From: Rodentibacter genomosp. 1
GTDB taxonomy: Bacteria > Pseudomonadota > Gammaproteobacteria > Enterobacterales > Pasteurellaceae
Direction: 5' to 3'
Assembly (NCBI RefSeq): GCF_001999285.1
Contig: NZ_MLHN01000016.1
Location: 34,490 to 98,489, forward strand
Length of the DNA: 64,000 nt
Position 1 is the first letter of the stretch. The number at the start of each line of letters is the position of its first letter. The position numbers and the translations under genes were made by a program. This document shows, piece after piece, positions 11,493-21,111 of this stretch. The notes under the pieces were generated by a model, which was not told the DNA's origin, ran no database searches, and saw nothing but the letters and a program-made list of their open reading frames with translations.

Positions 11493-12767
11493 ATGGCAAA
11501 ACTAGTTGAAACAAAAGCAATTGTCGGACTTGAAGTGGGAACGTCAAAAGTTGTAGCTGTCGTAGGGGAAGTCTTACCCGATGGCGTGGTGAATGTACTT
11601 GGCGTGGGAAGCTGCCCCTCAAAGGGAATTGACCGTGGAAGCATTACAGATTTAGATGCAGTCGTCAATGCTATTCAGCGTGCGATTGAAGCTGCAGAAT
11701 CAATGGCAGATTGTCAAATCATGAGTGTTACTTTAGCGATTACCGGGGAGCATATTCAAAGTTTAAATGAAAGTGGATTTGTTCCTATTGGTGAAACGGA
11801 GGTGACCCAAGATGAAGTTGATTCCGCTTTATATAATGCGAGTACAATCAAATTGCCCGAAGGCGTTTCTTTATTACATGTGATCCCACAAGAATATGCG
11901 GTGGATCGTCAATTAAATATTAAAAATCCGCTTGGTTTGCAAGGGGTTCGCTTAAATGCCCATGTCCATTTAATTACTTGTCATCAAGATTGGCAAAATA
12001 ATCTGAAAAAAGCAGTGGAGCGTTGTGGCTTACAGGTCGATAAAGTGGTGTTTTCTGGTTTTGCTGCAACCCATTCGGTTTTAACTGACGATGAAAAAGA
12101 TCTTGGTGTTTGCTTAGTTGATTTTGGTGCCGGTACAATGAATGTTATGGTGTTTACTAACGGTGCATTACGTTTTAGTAAAGTCATTCCTTATGCGGGA
12201 AACATTGTGACCAATGATATAGCCCATGCTTGTACGATTTCTCGTGCTGAAGCAGAACGTGTTAAGGTCAATTACGCAAGCGCAATATATCCTGCGCGTT
12301 TACAGGGTGATAAGAAAATTGAAGTCGCGGGTATTGGTGGACGAGCCCCTCGATCTTTAACGAAAAGCGATTTATCTTTAATTACATCAGCCCGTTATAC
12401 GGAACTTCTTGGCGTTGTAAAGGACGAATTAGATAAATTAAAAGCAGATTTAGAACGTAAACATATTAAGTTTGAATTAATTGCTGGAGTGGTGATTACC
12501 GGTGGTGGGGCACAAATTGAAGATCTGAGAGAATGTGCGATGGATGTTTTTGGTTGCCAAGTGCGAATTGGTAGCCCGCTAAATATTACCGGCTTAACCG
12601 ATTATGTGAATCGTCCACAGTATTCAACTGTTATAGGTTTATTACAATACAGTCATAGCAACAGTGATGATGAACTTATTGGTGGTGATCATTCTGAAAG
12701 CAATCTTCTAAGTACACTCTGGTCTTGGATTAAAAAAATTGCAAATAAAGTGAAGTCAGAGTTTTGA
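11493..12767 (+). CDS. ftsA: Cell division protein FtsA (actin-like)
   Basis: Actin-like ATPase that tethers FtsZ to the inner membrane. It has 424 residues. The N-terminal phosphate-1 motif region [10 protein letters not shown] is at about residues 12-21, phosphate-2 is [11 protein letters not shown] near residue 208, and the adenosine motif VITGGGAQI is near residue 334. The extreme C-terminus, [16 protein letters not shown], is a typical amphipathic membrane-targeting helix. ftsZ follows after an 83-base gap that may contain its own promoter. Confidence 0.97.
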   Translation: MAKLVETKAIVGLEVGTSKVVAVVGEVLPDGVVNVLGVGSCPSKGIDRGSITDLDAVVNAIQRAIEAAESMADCQIMSVTLAITGEHIQSLNESGFVPIGETEVTQDEVDSALYNASTIKLPEGVSLLHVIPQEYAVDRQLNIKNPLGLQGVRLNAHVHLITCHQDWQNNLKKAVERCGLQVDKVVFSGFAATHSVLTDDEKDLGVCLVDFGAGTMNVMVFTNGALRFSKVIPYAGNIVTNDIAHACTISRAEAERVKVNYASAIYPARLQGDKKIEVAGIGGRAPRSLTKSDLSLITSARYTELLGVVKDELDKLKADLERKHIKFELIAGVVITGGGAQIEDLRECAMDVFGCQVRIGSPLNITGLTDYVNRPQYSTVIGLLQYSHSNSDDELIGGDHSESNLLSTLWSWIKKIANKVKSEF

Positions 12768-12791
12768 TTATTTTGATTTTTCATCTACAAT
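12764..12791 (+). promoter_or_regulatory. Candidate sigma-70 promoter for ftsZ
   Basis: A -35-like TTGATT (12764-12769) lies 16 bases before a -10-like TACAAT (12786-12791), in the gap between ftsA and ftsZ. Extra promoters upstream of ftsZ are known in other gammaproteobacteria. This one is a sequence match only. Confidence 0.35.
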
Positions 12792-12850
12792 ACAAAAAAT
12801 TTAACTTTTATTAATGTGCTAGCAGAGTATTAGCGGAACGGAGAACATAA

Positions 12851-14155
12851 ATGTTATACCCAGATTACGGTGATTTTGAAGAACAATCAGGTGCACTGAT
12901 TAAGGTGGTCGGTGTTGGCGGTGGTGGCGGTAACGCTGTTAACCATATGGTTGCTAATATGATTAAGCAAGACATCGGTGGTACTTTTCTTGGGGAAAAT
13001 TCGTTTGATAGTGAGGAACATGGAAAAATTATTTTCTATGCAGTGAATACTGATGCACAAGCATTACGTAAAAGCCAAGTTCAACAAACTGTGCAGATCG
13101 GTGGTGCGACGACAAAAGGACTTGGTGCTGGGGCCAATCCTAATGTGGGTCGTAAAGCGGCTGAAGATGATCAAGAAGAAATCCGTAAAATGCTTGAAGG
13201 CGCTGATATGGTCTTTATTGCTGCCGGTATGGGTGGTGGTACAGGGACAGGGGCTGCCCCTGTTGTTGCTAAGGTTGCAAAAGAATTGGGTATTTTGACT
13301 GTCGCTGTTGTAACAAAACCTTTTGCTTTTGAAGGCAAAAAACGTATGCAGTTTGCAGAGTTAGGTATTAAGGATCTCGCACAATATGTTGATTCAATGA
13401 TCATTATTCCTAATCAGCAAATTCAGAAAGTTCTCCCTAAAAATGCAACGTTAATTGATGCATTTGCTGCTGCAAATGACGTATTGCGTAACTCTGTGAT
13501 GGGTATTTCCGATATGATTACCTCGCCTGGTATGATTAACGTGGATTTTGCAGATGTTAGAACTGTTATGTCCGAAATGGGGCAAGCAATGATTGGATTT
13601 GGTTCTGCAAAGGGCGCGCCAGGTGAAGGTCGAGCCGAAGAAGCCGCGAGAATTGCAGTTCGTAACGATTTATTAGAAAAAGTAGATTTAACGAATGCTA
13701 AAGGTATTTTGATCAATATTACCGGTGGTTTTGATATTGCATTTGATGAATTCAATGTCGTGGGTGATACCATTCACAGCTTTGCCTCGGAAGATGCAAC
13801 TATTGTTGTTGGTACAACCTTGGTACCGGAAATGAGTGATGAAATTCGAGTGACTATCGTTGCTACGGGATTGGGGGAAATTGCACCTAATGAAAGTATT
13901 CAGGTTCAAAAAACAATTCAGCCGTCACAGCCACCGCTTCATCACCCGAGTGAAAATGTTCAAGGAATTTCATTAAGAACACAAGAACAAACAACGACAT
14001 CATTCAGACAACCTGAGCCAATTCGCTCTTCTTATTCTCAAGACTCGATTCCGCAGCCTAAAGAATATCGTAGCGAATTGGAAAAACCGATTACTGAGCG
14101 TTTGTCTTCTTTTCAAAAGTTTGATCCAAAAGTAATGGATCAAAATGATAAATAG
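12851..14155 (+). CDS. ftsZ: Cell division GTPase FtsZ, with family-specific insertion
   Basis: Tubulin-like GTPase that forms the Z ring. It has 434 residues against 383 in E. coli. The GTP-binding signature GGGTGTG lies near residues 127-133, and the glycine-rich GVGGGGGNAVNHM loop is near residue 25. Two features are unusual compared with E. coli. There is an insertion of roughly 20 residues (GTFLGENSFDSEEHG region) before FYAVNTDAQ. The C-terminus also lacks a recognisable D-I-P-x-F-L-R docking peptide and ends in KPITERLSSFQKFDPK followed by an acidic tail. From memory the H. influenzae protein shares the insertion. A good ribosome site (GGAGAAC) precedes the ATG. Confidence 0.96.
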   Translation: MLYPDYGDFEEQSGALIKVVGVGGGGGNAVNHMVANMIKQDIGGTFLGENSFDSEEHGKIIFYAVNTDAQALRKSQVQQTVQIGGATTKGLGAGANPNVGRKAAEDDQEEIRKMLEGADMVFIAAGMGGGTGTGAAPVVAKVAKELGILTVAVVTKPFAFEGKKRMQFAELGIKDLAQYVDSMIIIPNQQIQKVLPKNATLIDAFAAANDVLRNSVMGISDMITSPGMINVDFADVRTVMSEMGQAMIGFGSAKGAPGEGRAEEAARIAVRNDLLEKVDLTNAKGILINITGGFDIAFDEFNVVGDTIHSFASEDATIVVGTTLVPEMSDEIRVTIVATGLGEIAPNESIQVQKTIQPSQPPLHHPSENVQGISLRTQEQTTTSFRQPEPIRSSYSQDSIPQPKEYRSELEKPITERLSSFQKFDPKVMDQNDK

Positions 14156-14192
14156 CAAATAAGATCTTGTTGTCAAACAATAAGGCAAAAAT

Positions 14193-15110
14193 ATGATTAA
14201 ACAAAGAACGTTAAAACAAAGCATTAAAGTGACGGGTGTTGGCTTACACAGTGGTAAAAAAGTGACATTAACCTTGCGTCCTGCAATGCCGAACACGGGG
14301 GTTATTTATTGTCGTACGGATTTAAATCCACCGGTAACTTTCCCTGCAAATGCTGAATGTGTACGAGACACAATGCTTTGTACAGCTCTTGTAAATGAAC
14401 AAGGTGTCCGTGTTTCAACCGTTGAACACTTAAATGCAGCATTGGCAGGACTTGGTATTGATAATATCATTATTGAGGTGGATGCGCCTGAAATTCCAAT
14501 TATGGATGGTAGTGCAAGTCCATTTATCTATTTATTATCAGATGCCGGTATTGAGGAACAAAATGCTGCGAAAAAATTTATTCGTATCAAACAAAAAGTG
14601 CGGGTAGAAGAAGGTGATAAATGGGCTGAATTTAAACCTTATAATGGTTTTCGTTTAGATTTCACTATAGATTTTGAGCACCCTGCGATTGGTAAAAATG
14701 TGCGAAATTATGTCATGGATTTTTCCACTCAAGCATTTATTCACCAAATTAGTCGCGCAAGAACCTTTGGTTTTATGAAAGATATTGAATATCTTCAATC
14801 ACAAGGTTTGGCATTAGGCGGAAGTTTAGATAATGCCATTGTGTTGGATGATTATCGTATTTTGAATGAGGAAGGCTTGCGTTTTAAAGATGAATTAGTA
14901 CGTCATAAGATGTTAGATGCGATTGGTGATCTTTATATGGCAGGTTATAACATCATTGGTGATTTTAAAGCTTATAAATCCGGTCACGGATTAAATAACA
15001 AATTACTTCGTGCTGCCTTGGCAAATCAGGATGCATGGGAGTTTGTGACTTTTGAAAATAAGGAACAAGTACCTCATGGATATGTTACTCCTGTTCAAGT
15101 ACTAATCTAG
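14193..15110 (+). CDS. lpxC: UDP-3-O-acyl-GlcNAc deacetylase LpxC
   Basis: Zinc enzyme for the committed step of lipid A synthesis in the cytoplasm. It has 305 residues, the same as E. coli LpxC. The zinc and catalytic motifs are visible: [10 protein letters not shown] in the first domain, MDGSASPF in the core, and the [14 protein letters not shown] helix near residue 238 supplying the second histidine and the aspartate. It is the last gene of the dcw cluster here and is followed at once by a strong hairpin terminator. Confidence 0.97.
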   Translation: MIKQRTLKQSIKVTGVGLHSGKKVTLTLRPAMPNTGVIYCRTDLNPPVTFPANAECVRDTMLCTALVNEQGVRVSTVEHLNAALAGLGIDNIIIEVDAPEIPIMDGSASPFIYLLSDAGIEEQNAAKKFIRIKQKVRVEEGDKWAEFKPYNGFRLDFTIDFEHPAIGKNVRNYVMDFSTQAFIHQISRARTFGFMKDIEYLQSQGLALGGSLDNAIVLDDYRILNEEGLRFKDELVRHKMLDAIGDLYMAGYNIIGDFKAYKSGHGLNNKLLRAALANQDAWEFVTFENKEQVPHGYVTPVQVLI

Positions 15111-15121
15111 TTATGTTTTGT

Positions 15122-15158
15122 AAAAAAGCTATATTTCCACAAGAAGTATAGCTTTTTT
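15122..15158 (+). terminator. Intrinsic terminator of the dcw cluster
   Basis: A 12-base perfect stem (AAAAAAGCTATA at 15122-15133 and TATAGCTTTTTT at 15147-15158) encloses a 13-base loop and ends in a T run. It lies 12 bases after the lpxC stop. The symmetric A and T runs would let it work on both strands. Confidence 0.85.
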
Positions 15159-15205
15159 GTTTGTGTTTGCTCGAGAAAAGAGCGGTTAATTTAGGATGAG
15201 TTTTC

Positions 15206-16855
15206 ATGAAAAAATTATTGACTGTTTTACCTTTAGTTCTTGTAACCTCTGCTGCAATGGCATATGAACAAGACAAGACCTACCATTTCACACTTCTTCA
15301 TACTAATGATACTCACGGGCATTTTTGGCCAAACAGTAAAGGCGAGTATGGTTTTCCTGCTCAAAAAACAATCATTAATCGTGTGAAAGCGGAAGTAGAA
15401 AAGAAAGGTGGATCAGTGATTTTATTAAATGCCGGTGACTTTAATACGGGGGTACCTGAATCTGATATGCAAAATGCAGAACCTGATATCCAAGCGATGA
15501 ATGCAATGGGGTATGAAGCGACGGTATTGGGTAATCATGAATTTGATAACCCTCTACAAATGCTTGCTATGCAAGAATCTTGGGCTAAATTTCCGTTCTT
15601 ATCGGCAAATGTATTTAATAAGAAAACTAATCAACCACTTGTTAAACCCTATACAATTTTAGATAAACAAGGATTGAAAATTGCAGTGGTGGGATTAACA
15701 ACAGAAGACACAGCAAAATTGGGTAATCCAGAATATACCGGTAACGTGATTTTTAAAGATCCGACAGAATCTGCGAAAGAAACCCTTAAAATGCTAAGTG
15801 AAAATGAAAAACCGGATGTGAAAATTGCATTAACGCATATGGGCTACTATTACGATGCCCAATATGGATCCAATGCACCCGGTGATGTTTCACTTGCCCG
15901 TAATTTAGATAAAGGGGCATTTGATATGATTGTGGGGGGACATAGCCATGATCCCGTATGTGTAGATGAAAAAGGCGTATGGGTTAAGGATTATAAACCG
16001 ACTCAGCCCTGCAAGCCGGATTTCCAAAATGGTACTTGGATAATGCAGGCATACGAATGGGGAAAATATGTAGGACGTGCGGATTTTGAGTTCAAAAATG
16101 GTGAATTAAAACTTGTGAATTACGAATTAATTCCGGTGAACCTGAAGAAAAAAGTCACAAAAGAAGATGGTAAAATCGAGTATGTCAATTATGGTGAAGT
16201 GATTCCTCAAGATCCAGAAATTGAGAGCTTATTAAAAGTTTATCAAAATAAAGGTGATGAATTATTGGGACGTGAACTAGGCGAATTAAAAGGCAAGCTG
16301 GAAGGTGATCGTACTATTATTCGTTTTCAGCAAACCAATCTTGGCCACTTAATTGCTGAAGCGCAACGTGAACGTGCGGGGGCGGATGTTGGAATTATGA
16401 ATTCAGGTGGAATTCGGGATTCGATCCAATCGGGTAAAGTGACTTATCGTGATATTTTAAAAGTTCACCCATTCGGCAATATTGTGAGCTATGTGGATTT
16501 TACAGGCAAAGAGTTGATTGATTATTTGAATGTAGTGGCATTAAAAGAAGTGGATTCAGGTGCTTATGCACAATATTCCGGCATTTCTATGGTCGTGAAC
16601 AAAGAGGCACAAAAAGTCGAAAATGTTAAAGTTCAAGGTAAGCCACTAGATTTAAATAAAACTTATCGTGTTTCTTTACCAAGCTATAACGCCGCCGGTG
16701 GAGATGGTTATCCGGTTGTAACAAAAAATCCAACATTCTTAAATACTGGTTTTATTGATGCGGAAGTACTTGCTAAATATATTTGGAAAAATTCACAAAA
16801 AGCCCCGCTTGATGCATCGAAATATGATCCAAAAGATGAAATAATCTTTAAATAA
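15206..16855 (+). CDS. ushA: Periplasmic 5'-nucleotidase / UDP-sugar hydrolase UshA
   Basis: Secreted metallophosphoesterase that hydrolyses nucleotides and UDP-sugars in the periplasm. It has 549 residues, about the length of E. coli UshA. A signal peptide ends at about residue 19 (AMA). The two-metal motifs follow: [17 protein letters not shown] and GGHSHDPVC. The C-terminal nucleotide-binding domain includes [21 protein letters not shown] and the AAGGDGYP segment. It resembles UshA much more than the related NAD nucleotidase NadN, but could contribute to use of external NAD or nucleotides. It sits between lpxC and pheA, which I recall as neighbours in H. influenzae, with its own terminator-bounded upstream region. 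Confidence 0.92.
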   Translation: MKKLLTVLPLVLVTSAAMAYEQDKTYHFTLLHTNDTHGHFWPNSKGEYGFPAQKTIINRVKAEVEKKGGSVILLNAGDFNTGVPESDMQNAEPDIQAMNAMGYEATVLGNHEFDNPLQMLAMQESWAKFPFLSANVFNKKTNQPLVKPYTILDKQGLKIAVVGLTTEDTAKLGNPEYTGNVIFKDPTESAKETLKMLSENEKPDVKIALTHMGYYYDAQYGSNAPGDVSLARNLDKGAFDMIVGGHSHDPVCVDEKGVWVKDYKPTQPCKPDFQNGTWIMQAYEWGKYVGRADFEFKNGELKLVNYELIPVNLKKKVTKEDGKIEYVNYGEVIPQDPEIESLLKVYQNKGDELLGRELGELKGKLEGDRTIIRFQQTNLGHLIAEAQRERAGADVGIMNSGGIRDSIQSGKVTYRDILKVHPFGNIVSYVDFTGKELIDYLNVVALKEVDSGAYAQYSGISMVVNKEAQKVENVKVQGKPLDLNKTYRVSLPSYNAAGGDGYPVVTKNPTFLNTGFIDAEVLAKYIWKNSQKAPLDASKYDPKDEIIFK

Positions 16856-16857
16856 GG

Positions 16858-18021
16858 ATGAATATGGCGTTAGAATTATCTGAAATTCGGCAGCTCATTA
16901 CACAAATTGATCGACGTCTTTTAAAGTTATTGTCTGAACGCCATCGTTTGGCTTTTGATGTGGTAAGAAGTAAAGAAATCACTCAAAAAGCCTTACGTGA
17001 TGCAGAACGGGAGCAACAACTTTTGCAAGATCTTGTGCAATTTGCGGAAAATGAAAATTATCAGCTTGAGCCACAATATATTACGTCTATTTTTCAAAAG
17101 ATCATTGAAGATTCGGTATTGACTCAGCAGGTTTATTTACAAAATAAACTGAATGAACAACGTAGCCAAAATTTGCATATCGCTTTTTTAGGAAAACGAG
17201 GCTCCTATTCCAATTTAGCAGCCCGTAATTATGCTGGACGCTATCAAAAGCCGTTTGTGGAAGTTGGATGCCAGTCGTTTGAACAAGTATTTGAAAAAGT
17301 GAAAAATGGCGAAGCTGATGTTGGTGTTCTGCCCTTAGAAAATACGACATCAGGTGCGATTAATGAAGTTTATGATCTGCTTCAGCATACTGACTTATCG
17401 CTTGTTGGTGAACTTGCTTATCCGATTAAGCATTGTGTTTTAGTCAATGGAACAACGGATTTAAGTCAAATTGATACCTTGTATAGTCACCCACAGGTGA
17501 TTCAACAATGTAGTCAATTTATTCATAGCTTAGAGCGTGTTCATATTGAGTATTGTGAAAGCAGTTCGCATGCAATGCAGTTGGTATCAAGTCTGGATAA
17601 GCCAAATATTGCCGCACTTGGAAATGAGGATGGCGGAAAGTTATATGGATTAACGATGTTGAAAAGTAACATCGCGAATCAAGAAAATAACCTAACTCGA
17701 TTTATTGTGGTATCAAGAGAACCACAAGAGGTTTCCCCACAAATTCATACAAAAACCTTATTGCTGATGACGACACCACAGCAGGCAGGCTCTTTGGTTG
17801 ATGCGCTTTTGGTATTCAAAAAATATCAAATTAATATGACTAAACTTGAATCCAGACCCATTTATGGAAAACCTTGGGAAGAAATGTTCTATTTGGAAAT
17901 TGAGGCGAATATTCATCATCCTGATACACAAAAAGCTTTGGAAGAATTGAAAGCTTATAGCCATTACTTAAAAATTTTAGGTTGTTATCCCAGTGAAATA
18001 GTTAAACCTGTTAATCTTTAA
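16858..18021 (+). CDS. pheA: Bifunctional chorismate mutase / prephenate dehydratase PheA
   Basis: Makes phenylpyruvate from chorismate in phenylalanine synthesis. It has 387 residues: an AroQ chorismate mutase helix bundle (about 1-95, with [13 protein letters not shown]), a prephenate dehydratase domain (about 105-285, ending with the conserved NLTRF motif) and a C-terminal ACT domain with the phenylalanine-sensing KLESRP motif near residue 325. It starts 2 bases after the ushA stop, so the two are probably co-transcribed. An ATG two codons further in is equally possible. I see no leader peptide or attenuator. Confidence 0.95.
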   Translation: MNMALELSEIRQLITQIDRRLLKLLSERHRLAFDVVRSKEITQKALRDAEREQQLLQDLVQFAENENYQLEPQYITSIFQKIIEDSVLTQQVYLQNKLNEQRSQNLHIAFLGKRGSYSNLAARNYAGRYQKPFVEVGCQSFEQVFEKVKNGEADVGVLPLENTTSGAINEVYDLLQHTDLSLVGELAYPIKHCVLVNGTTDLSQIDTLYSHPQVIQQCSQFIHSLERVHIEYCESSSHAMQLVSSLDKPNIAALGNEDGGKLYGLTMLKSNIANQENNLTRFIVVSREPQEVSPQIHTKTLLLMTTPQQAGSLVDALLVFKKYQINMTKLESRPIYGKPWEEMFYLEIEANIHHPDTQKALEELKAYSHYLKILGCYPSEIVKPVNL

Positions 18022-18023
18022 GA

Positions 18024-18246
18024 AAAAAGGGCGGTCATAAAAACATGAATTTTTTCGGTATTATGTAGCAAATGCACAAAATATAAATTTCAGCGATATG
18101 TAGGGACACACTGTGTGTCCAAATTTTAACCTGTTGAAATAACTTGATTTTTATAACGGACACACGCAGTGTGTCCCTACAAGATAACCCAAAAACAGAT
18201 TTGTGCAACTGCTACATAATACCGAATTTTTTGGCCGCTCTTTTTA
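18024..18246. repeat. Nested-palindrome repeat, copy A (complete)
   Basis: The 306-base gap between the convergent pheA and gyrA genes is mostly one symmetric element. The outer arms (18057-18080 and 18200-18223) are near-perfect inverted repeats starting GGTATTATGTAGCA. The inner arms (18099-18120 and 18158-18181) are inverted repeats built on TGTAGGGACACACTG. A 37-base centre lies between them. Beyond the outer arms are uptake-signal-like ends, GGGCGGTCA on the left and the reverse complement of AGAGCGGCCA on the right. Related copies lie near 25164, 28844, 35237 and 57063. There is no coding potential, so it could be a MITE- or REP-like element. Confidence 0.85.
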
Positions 18247-18280
18247 TAAGATAAGGGAATAGGGGGAGAAATCCGGTACC

Positions 18281-18317
18281 AAAAAAAGGACTTCACTCGT
18301 ACTTTGAGTGAAGTCCT
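18281..18317 (-). terminator. Intrinsic terminator of gyrA
   Basis: A 12-base perfect stem (AGGACTTCACTC at 18287-18298 and its complement at 18306-18317) with a 7-base loop is followed on the minus strand by a run of seven T. It lies 11 bases past the gyrA stop. Confidence 0.88.
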
Positions 18318-18328
18318 AGCTTTTAGAG

Positions 18329-20974
18329 TTATTCTTCTGTTATCCCTGTTTCTTCTGAGGTCTCTTCATCATCCATATCGCACACTCGCTCAAGGCTGAC
18401 CACTTGTTCATTTTCTGCTGTACGGATTAGGCGTACACCTTGAGTATTGCGTCCGACAATTCCCACTTCGCTGACACGAGTGCGAACAAGCGTACCGGCG
18501 TCAGTGATTAGCATAATTTGATCAGTTTCTTCCACTTGGGTGGCGGCGACGACTTTTCCGTTGCGTTCACTTACCTTAATCGAAATCACCCCTTTTGTAT
18601 TACGGGATTTAGTTGGATATTCGCTTAATTGAGTGCGTTTACCGTAGCCGTTTTGTGTAGCCGTTAAGATGGTACCTTCACCTTTTGGAATAACCAAGGA
18701 AACCACTTTGTCGATATTGAGATCCAAAGACTCTTCTGTGTTTTCATCAGAAACTTCTTCAATTTCGACCGCACTTTGGTCTTCTGACATATCATTGGTT
18801 AAGGCGAGTTTAATGCCACGAACTCCGGTTGCTAAACGCCCCATTGCACGCACGGCAGTTTCAGCGAAACGCACTACACGGCCTTGAGAGGAGAACAACA
18901 TAATTTCATTGTTACCGTCCGTAATATCGACACCGATTAACTCATCTTCATCACGTAAATTTAAGGCGATGATACCGCTTGAACGTGGGCGGCTAAATTC
19001 GGTGAGGGCAATTTTCTTCACAATACCGCCGGCCGTTGCCATCACTACAAATTTATCTTCTTCATAAGCGGAAACCGGTAAGATGGCGGTGATACGTTCA
19101 TTTTCTTGTAACGGCAGAATATTCACAATTGGACGACCACGTGCGCCACGGCTGGCTTGTGGAAGTTGGTAAACTTTCAGCCAATATAAGCGTCCACGGC
19201 TTGAGAAACAGAGAATCGTGTCGTGGGTATTGGCAACCAGTAGTTTTTCGATGAAATCTTCTTCTTTCATCTTCGTCGCTGATTTTCCTTTCCCACCACG
19301 GCGTTGCGCTTCATAATCGGTCAGCGGTTGATATTTCACGTAACCTTCGTGGGAAAGTGTCACCACCACATCTTCTTGAGCGATCAGATCTTCTAAATCA
19401 ATATCGCCCGAAGCCGTAGTAATTTCCGTTAAACGTTCATCACCAAATTGTGATTTCACTTCCTCTAATTCTTCACGGATCACTTCCATTAAACGTTCAG
19501 CACTGCCCAAAATATGAAGAAGATCGGCAATTTTTACCAATAATTCTTGGTATTCTTTCACCACTTCTTCAAAAGCGATGCCGGTTAAACGGTGTAAGCG
19601 AAGTTCTAAAATTGCATTGACCTGTGCCGGTGATAAATAATATTGTTCGCCTTGAATGCCTAGGTTTTCCTCAAGATCGTCCGGACGTGCAGTAATATCA
19701 AGTAGATTGATAATATCGCTGTGCAATGCCCAAGAACGAGAGCTAATGGCATTAGCTGCGTCCTCTCGGTTTTTGGAATTGCGGATAATGGCGATCATTT
19801 CATCAATATTAGAACGAGCCACCGCTAAGCCTTCTAAGATATGGGTACGCTCACGGGCTTTACGAAGTTCAAAAATTGAGCGACGTGTCACGACCTCACG
19901 GCGGTGCAATACAAAGGCTTCAATGATTTCTTTCAGGTTGAATAAACGTGGCTGACCGTGATCCAAGGCAACCATATTGATACCAAAGGTGACTTGCATC
20001 TGGGTGAGAGAATAAAGGTGGTTTAATACCACTTCACCGACGGCATCACGTTTGATGTCGATCTCAATACGAATCCCTTCTTTGTTGGAAAGGTCGGTAA
20101 TATTGCTGATCCCTTCAATTTTTTTCTCGCGAATAAGTTCGGCAATTTTTTCCACCAGTTTTGCCTTGTTGACTTGGTAAGGCAATTCAGACACGATAAT
20201 TTGTTCGCGACCTTTATCATTGGTTTCGACAGTCGCCCTTGCACGAACATAGACTTTACCACGGCCGGTACGATAGGCTTCTTCAATACCCTTACGTCCA
20301 TTGATTAAGGCCGCAGTAGGGAAGTCCGGCCCTGGAATATATTGCATTAATTCATCAATCGTGATGTCATTGTTATCAATATAAGCTAAACAACCGTTTA
20401 ATACTTCGTTTAGGTTGTGAGGCGGAATATTGGTTGCCATTCCCACAGCAATACCGGACGAACCGTTTGCAAGCAATGCGGGAATACGGGTTGGCAATAC
20501 ATCAGGAATCATTAATTCGCCGTCATAGTTTGGTGAGAAATTGACGGTTTCTTTATCCAAATCCGTGAGCAATGCCTGTGTAATTTTTTGCATACGTACT
20601 TCGGTATAACGCATTGCCGCAGGTGCATCACCATCAATTGAACCAAAGTTACCTTGCCCGTCCACCAACATATAACGTAGTGAGAAAGGTTGTGCCATAC
20701 GGACGATCGTGTCATACACGGCAGAATCACCATGAGGGTGATATTTACCGATCACATCCCCGACCACACGAGCAGATTTGACGTATTTTTTATTAGCCGT
20801 ATTGCCTTCACGATCCATAGAAAATAGCACGCGGCGATGTACGGGTTTTAAACCGTCACGGACATCAGGTAAAGCACGTCCGACAATCACGGACATCGCA
20901 TAGTCAAGGTAGGAGGATTTGAGTTCTTCTTCAATATTGACAGGGGTAATAGAGGATTGGATTGAATCCGTCAT
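18329..20974 (-). CDS. gyrA: DNA gyrase subunit A
   Basis: Catalytic breakage-and-reunion subunit of DNA gyrase. The start is set at the ATG at 20974, giving 881 residues and the family N-terminus [20 protein letters not shown]. An upstream in-frame ATG would add 21 residues that do not fit the family. The catalytic tyrosine is Y123 in AAMRYTE. The quinolone-determining region reads HGDSAVYD with S84 and D88, the sensitive state at the usual positions. The C-terminal DNA-wrapping domain has QRRGGKGKS (the GyrA box), and the protein ends in an acidic tail. It has its own terminator and probable promoter. Confidence 0.97.
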   Translation of the reverse strand: MTDSIQSSITPVNIEEELKSSYLDYAMSVIVGRALPDVRDGLKPVHRRVLFSMDREGNTANKKYVKSARVVGDVIGKYHPHGDSAVYDTIVRMAQPFSLRYMLVDGQGNFGSIDGDAPAAMRYTEVRMQKITQALLTDLDKETVNFSPNYDGELMIPDVLPTRIPALLANGSSGIAVGMATNIPPHNLNEVLNGCLAYIDNNDITIDELMQYIPGPDFPTAALINGRKGIEEAYRTGRGKVYVRARATVETNDKGREQIIVSELPYQVNKAKLVEKIAELIREKKIEGISNITDLSNKEGIRIEIDIKRDAVGEVVLNHLYSLTQMQVTFGINMVALDHGQPRLFNLKEIIEAFVLHRREVVTRRSIFELRKARERTHILEGLAVARSNIDEMIAIIRNSKNREDAANAISSRSWALHSDIINLLDITARPDDLEENLGIQGEQYYLSPAQVNAILELRLHRLTGIAFEEVVKEYQELLVKIADLLHILGSAERLMEVIREELEEVKSQFGDERLTEITTASGDIDLEDLIAQEDVVVTLSHEGYVKYQPLTDYEAQRRGGKGKSATKMKEEDFIEKLLVANTHDTILCFSSRGRLYWLKVYQLPQASRGARGRPIVNILPLQENERITAILPVSAYEEDKFVVMATAGGIVKKIALTEFSRPRSSGIIALNLRDEDELIGVDITDGNNEIMLFSSQGRVVRFAETAVRAMGRLATGVRGIKLALTNDMSEDQSAVEIEEVSDENTEESLDLNIDKVVSLVIPKGEGTILTATQNGYGKRTQLSEYPTKSRNTKGVISIKVSERNGKVVAATQVEETDQIMLITDAGTLVRTRVSEVGIVGRNTQGVRLIRTAENEQVVSLERVCDMDDEETSEETGITEE

Positions 20975-20983
20975 GGGTAGTCC

Positions 20984-21016
20984 TTTTTTGATCAAAAAAT
21001 TGGGCGAATTGTAGCA
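20984..21016 (-). promoter_or_regulatory. Probable gyrA promoter and palindrome
   Basis: On the minus strand an extended -10 (TGCTACAAT, 21016-21008) lies 33 bases upstream of the gyrA start, with no good -35. Just downstream is a perfect 16-base palindrome, TTTTTTGATCAAAAAA (20984-20999), at or after the likely transcription start. It resembles an operator, but I cannot name a regulator. Confidence 0.4.
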
Positions 21017-21038
21017 TAAAAGCGGTATTTTTCCCATG

Positions 21039-21076
21039 AAAAAACGGTGCTTTACGCTTGATAAAACACCGTTTTT
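21039..21076 (-). terminator. Intrinsic terminator of degP/htrA
   Basis: AAAAACGGTG and CACCGTTTTT (21067-21076) form a perfect stem around a 17-base loop, with a T run on the minus strand. It lies 36 bases after the protease stop and before the gyrA promoter. Confidence 0.75.
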
Positions 21077-21111
21077 ATAAAATTGCTGTCAAACAGACCG
21101 CACTTTTAATC

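Noticed and set aside
13423..13773. Long minus-strand frame inside ftsZ
   Set aside because: It is a shadow of a highly conserved coding gene with no start signal and no recognisable product.
18099..18181. The GGACACAC palindromes as a CRISPR array
   Set aside because: The copies are inverted and not direct, lack regular spacers, and are dispersed over the window without cas genes.
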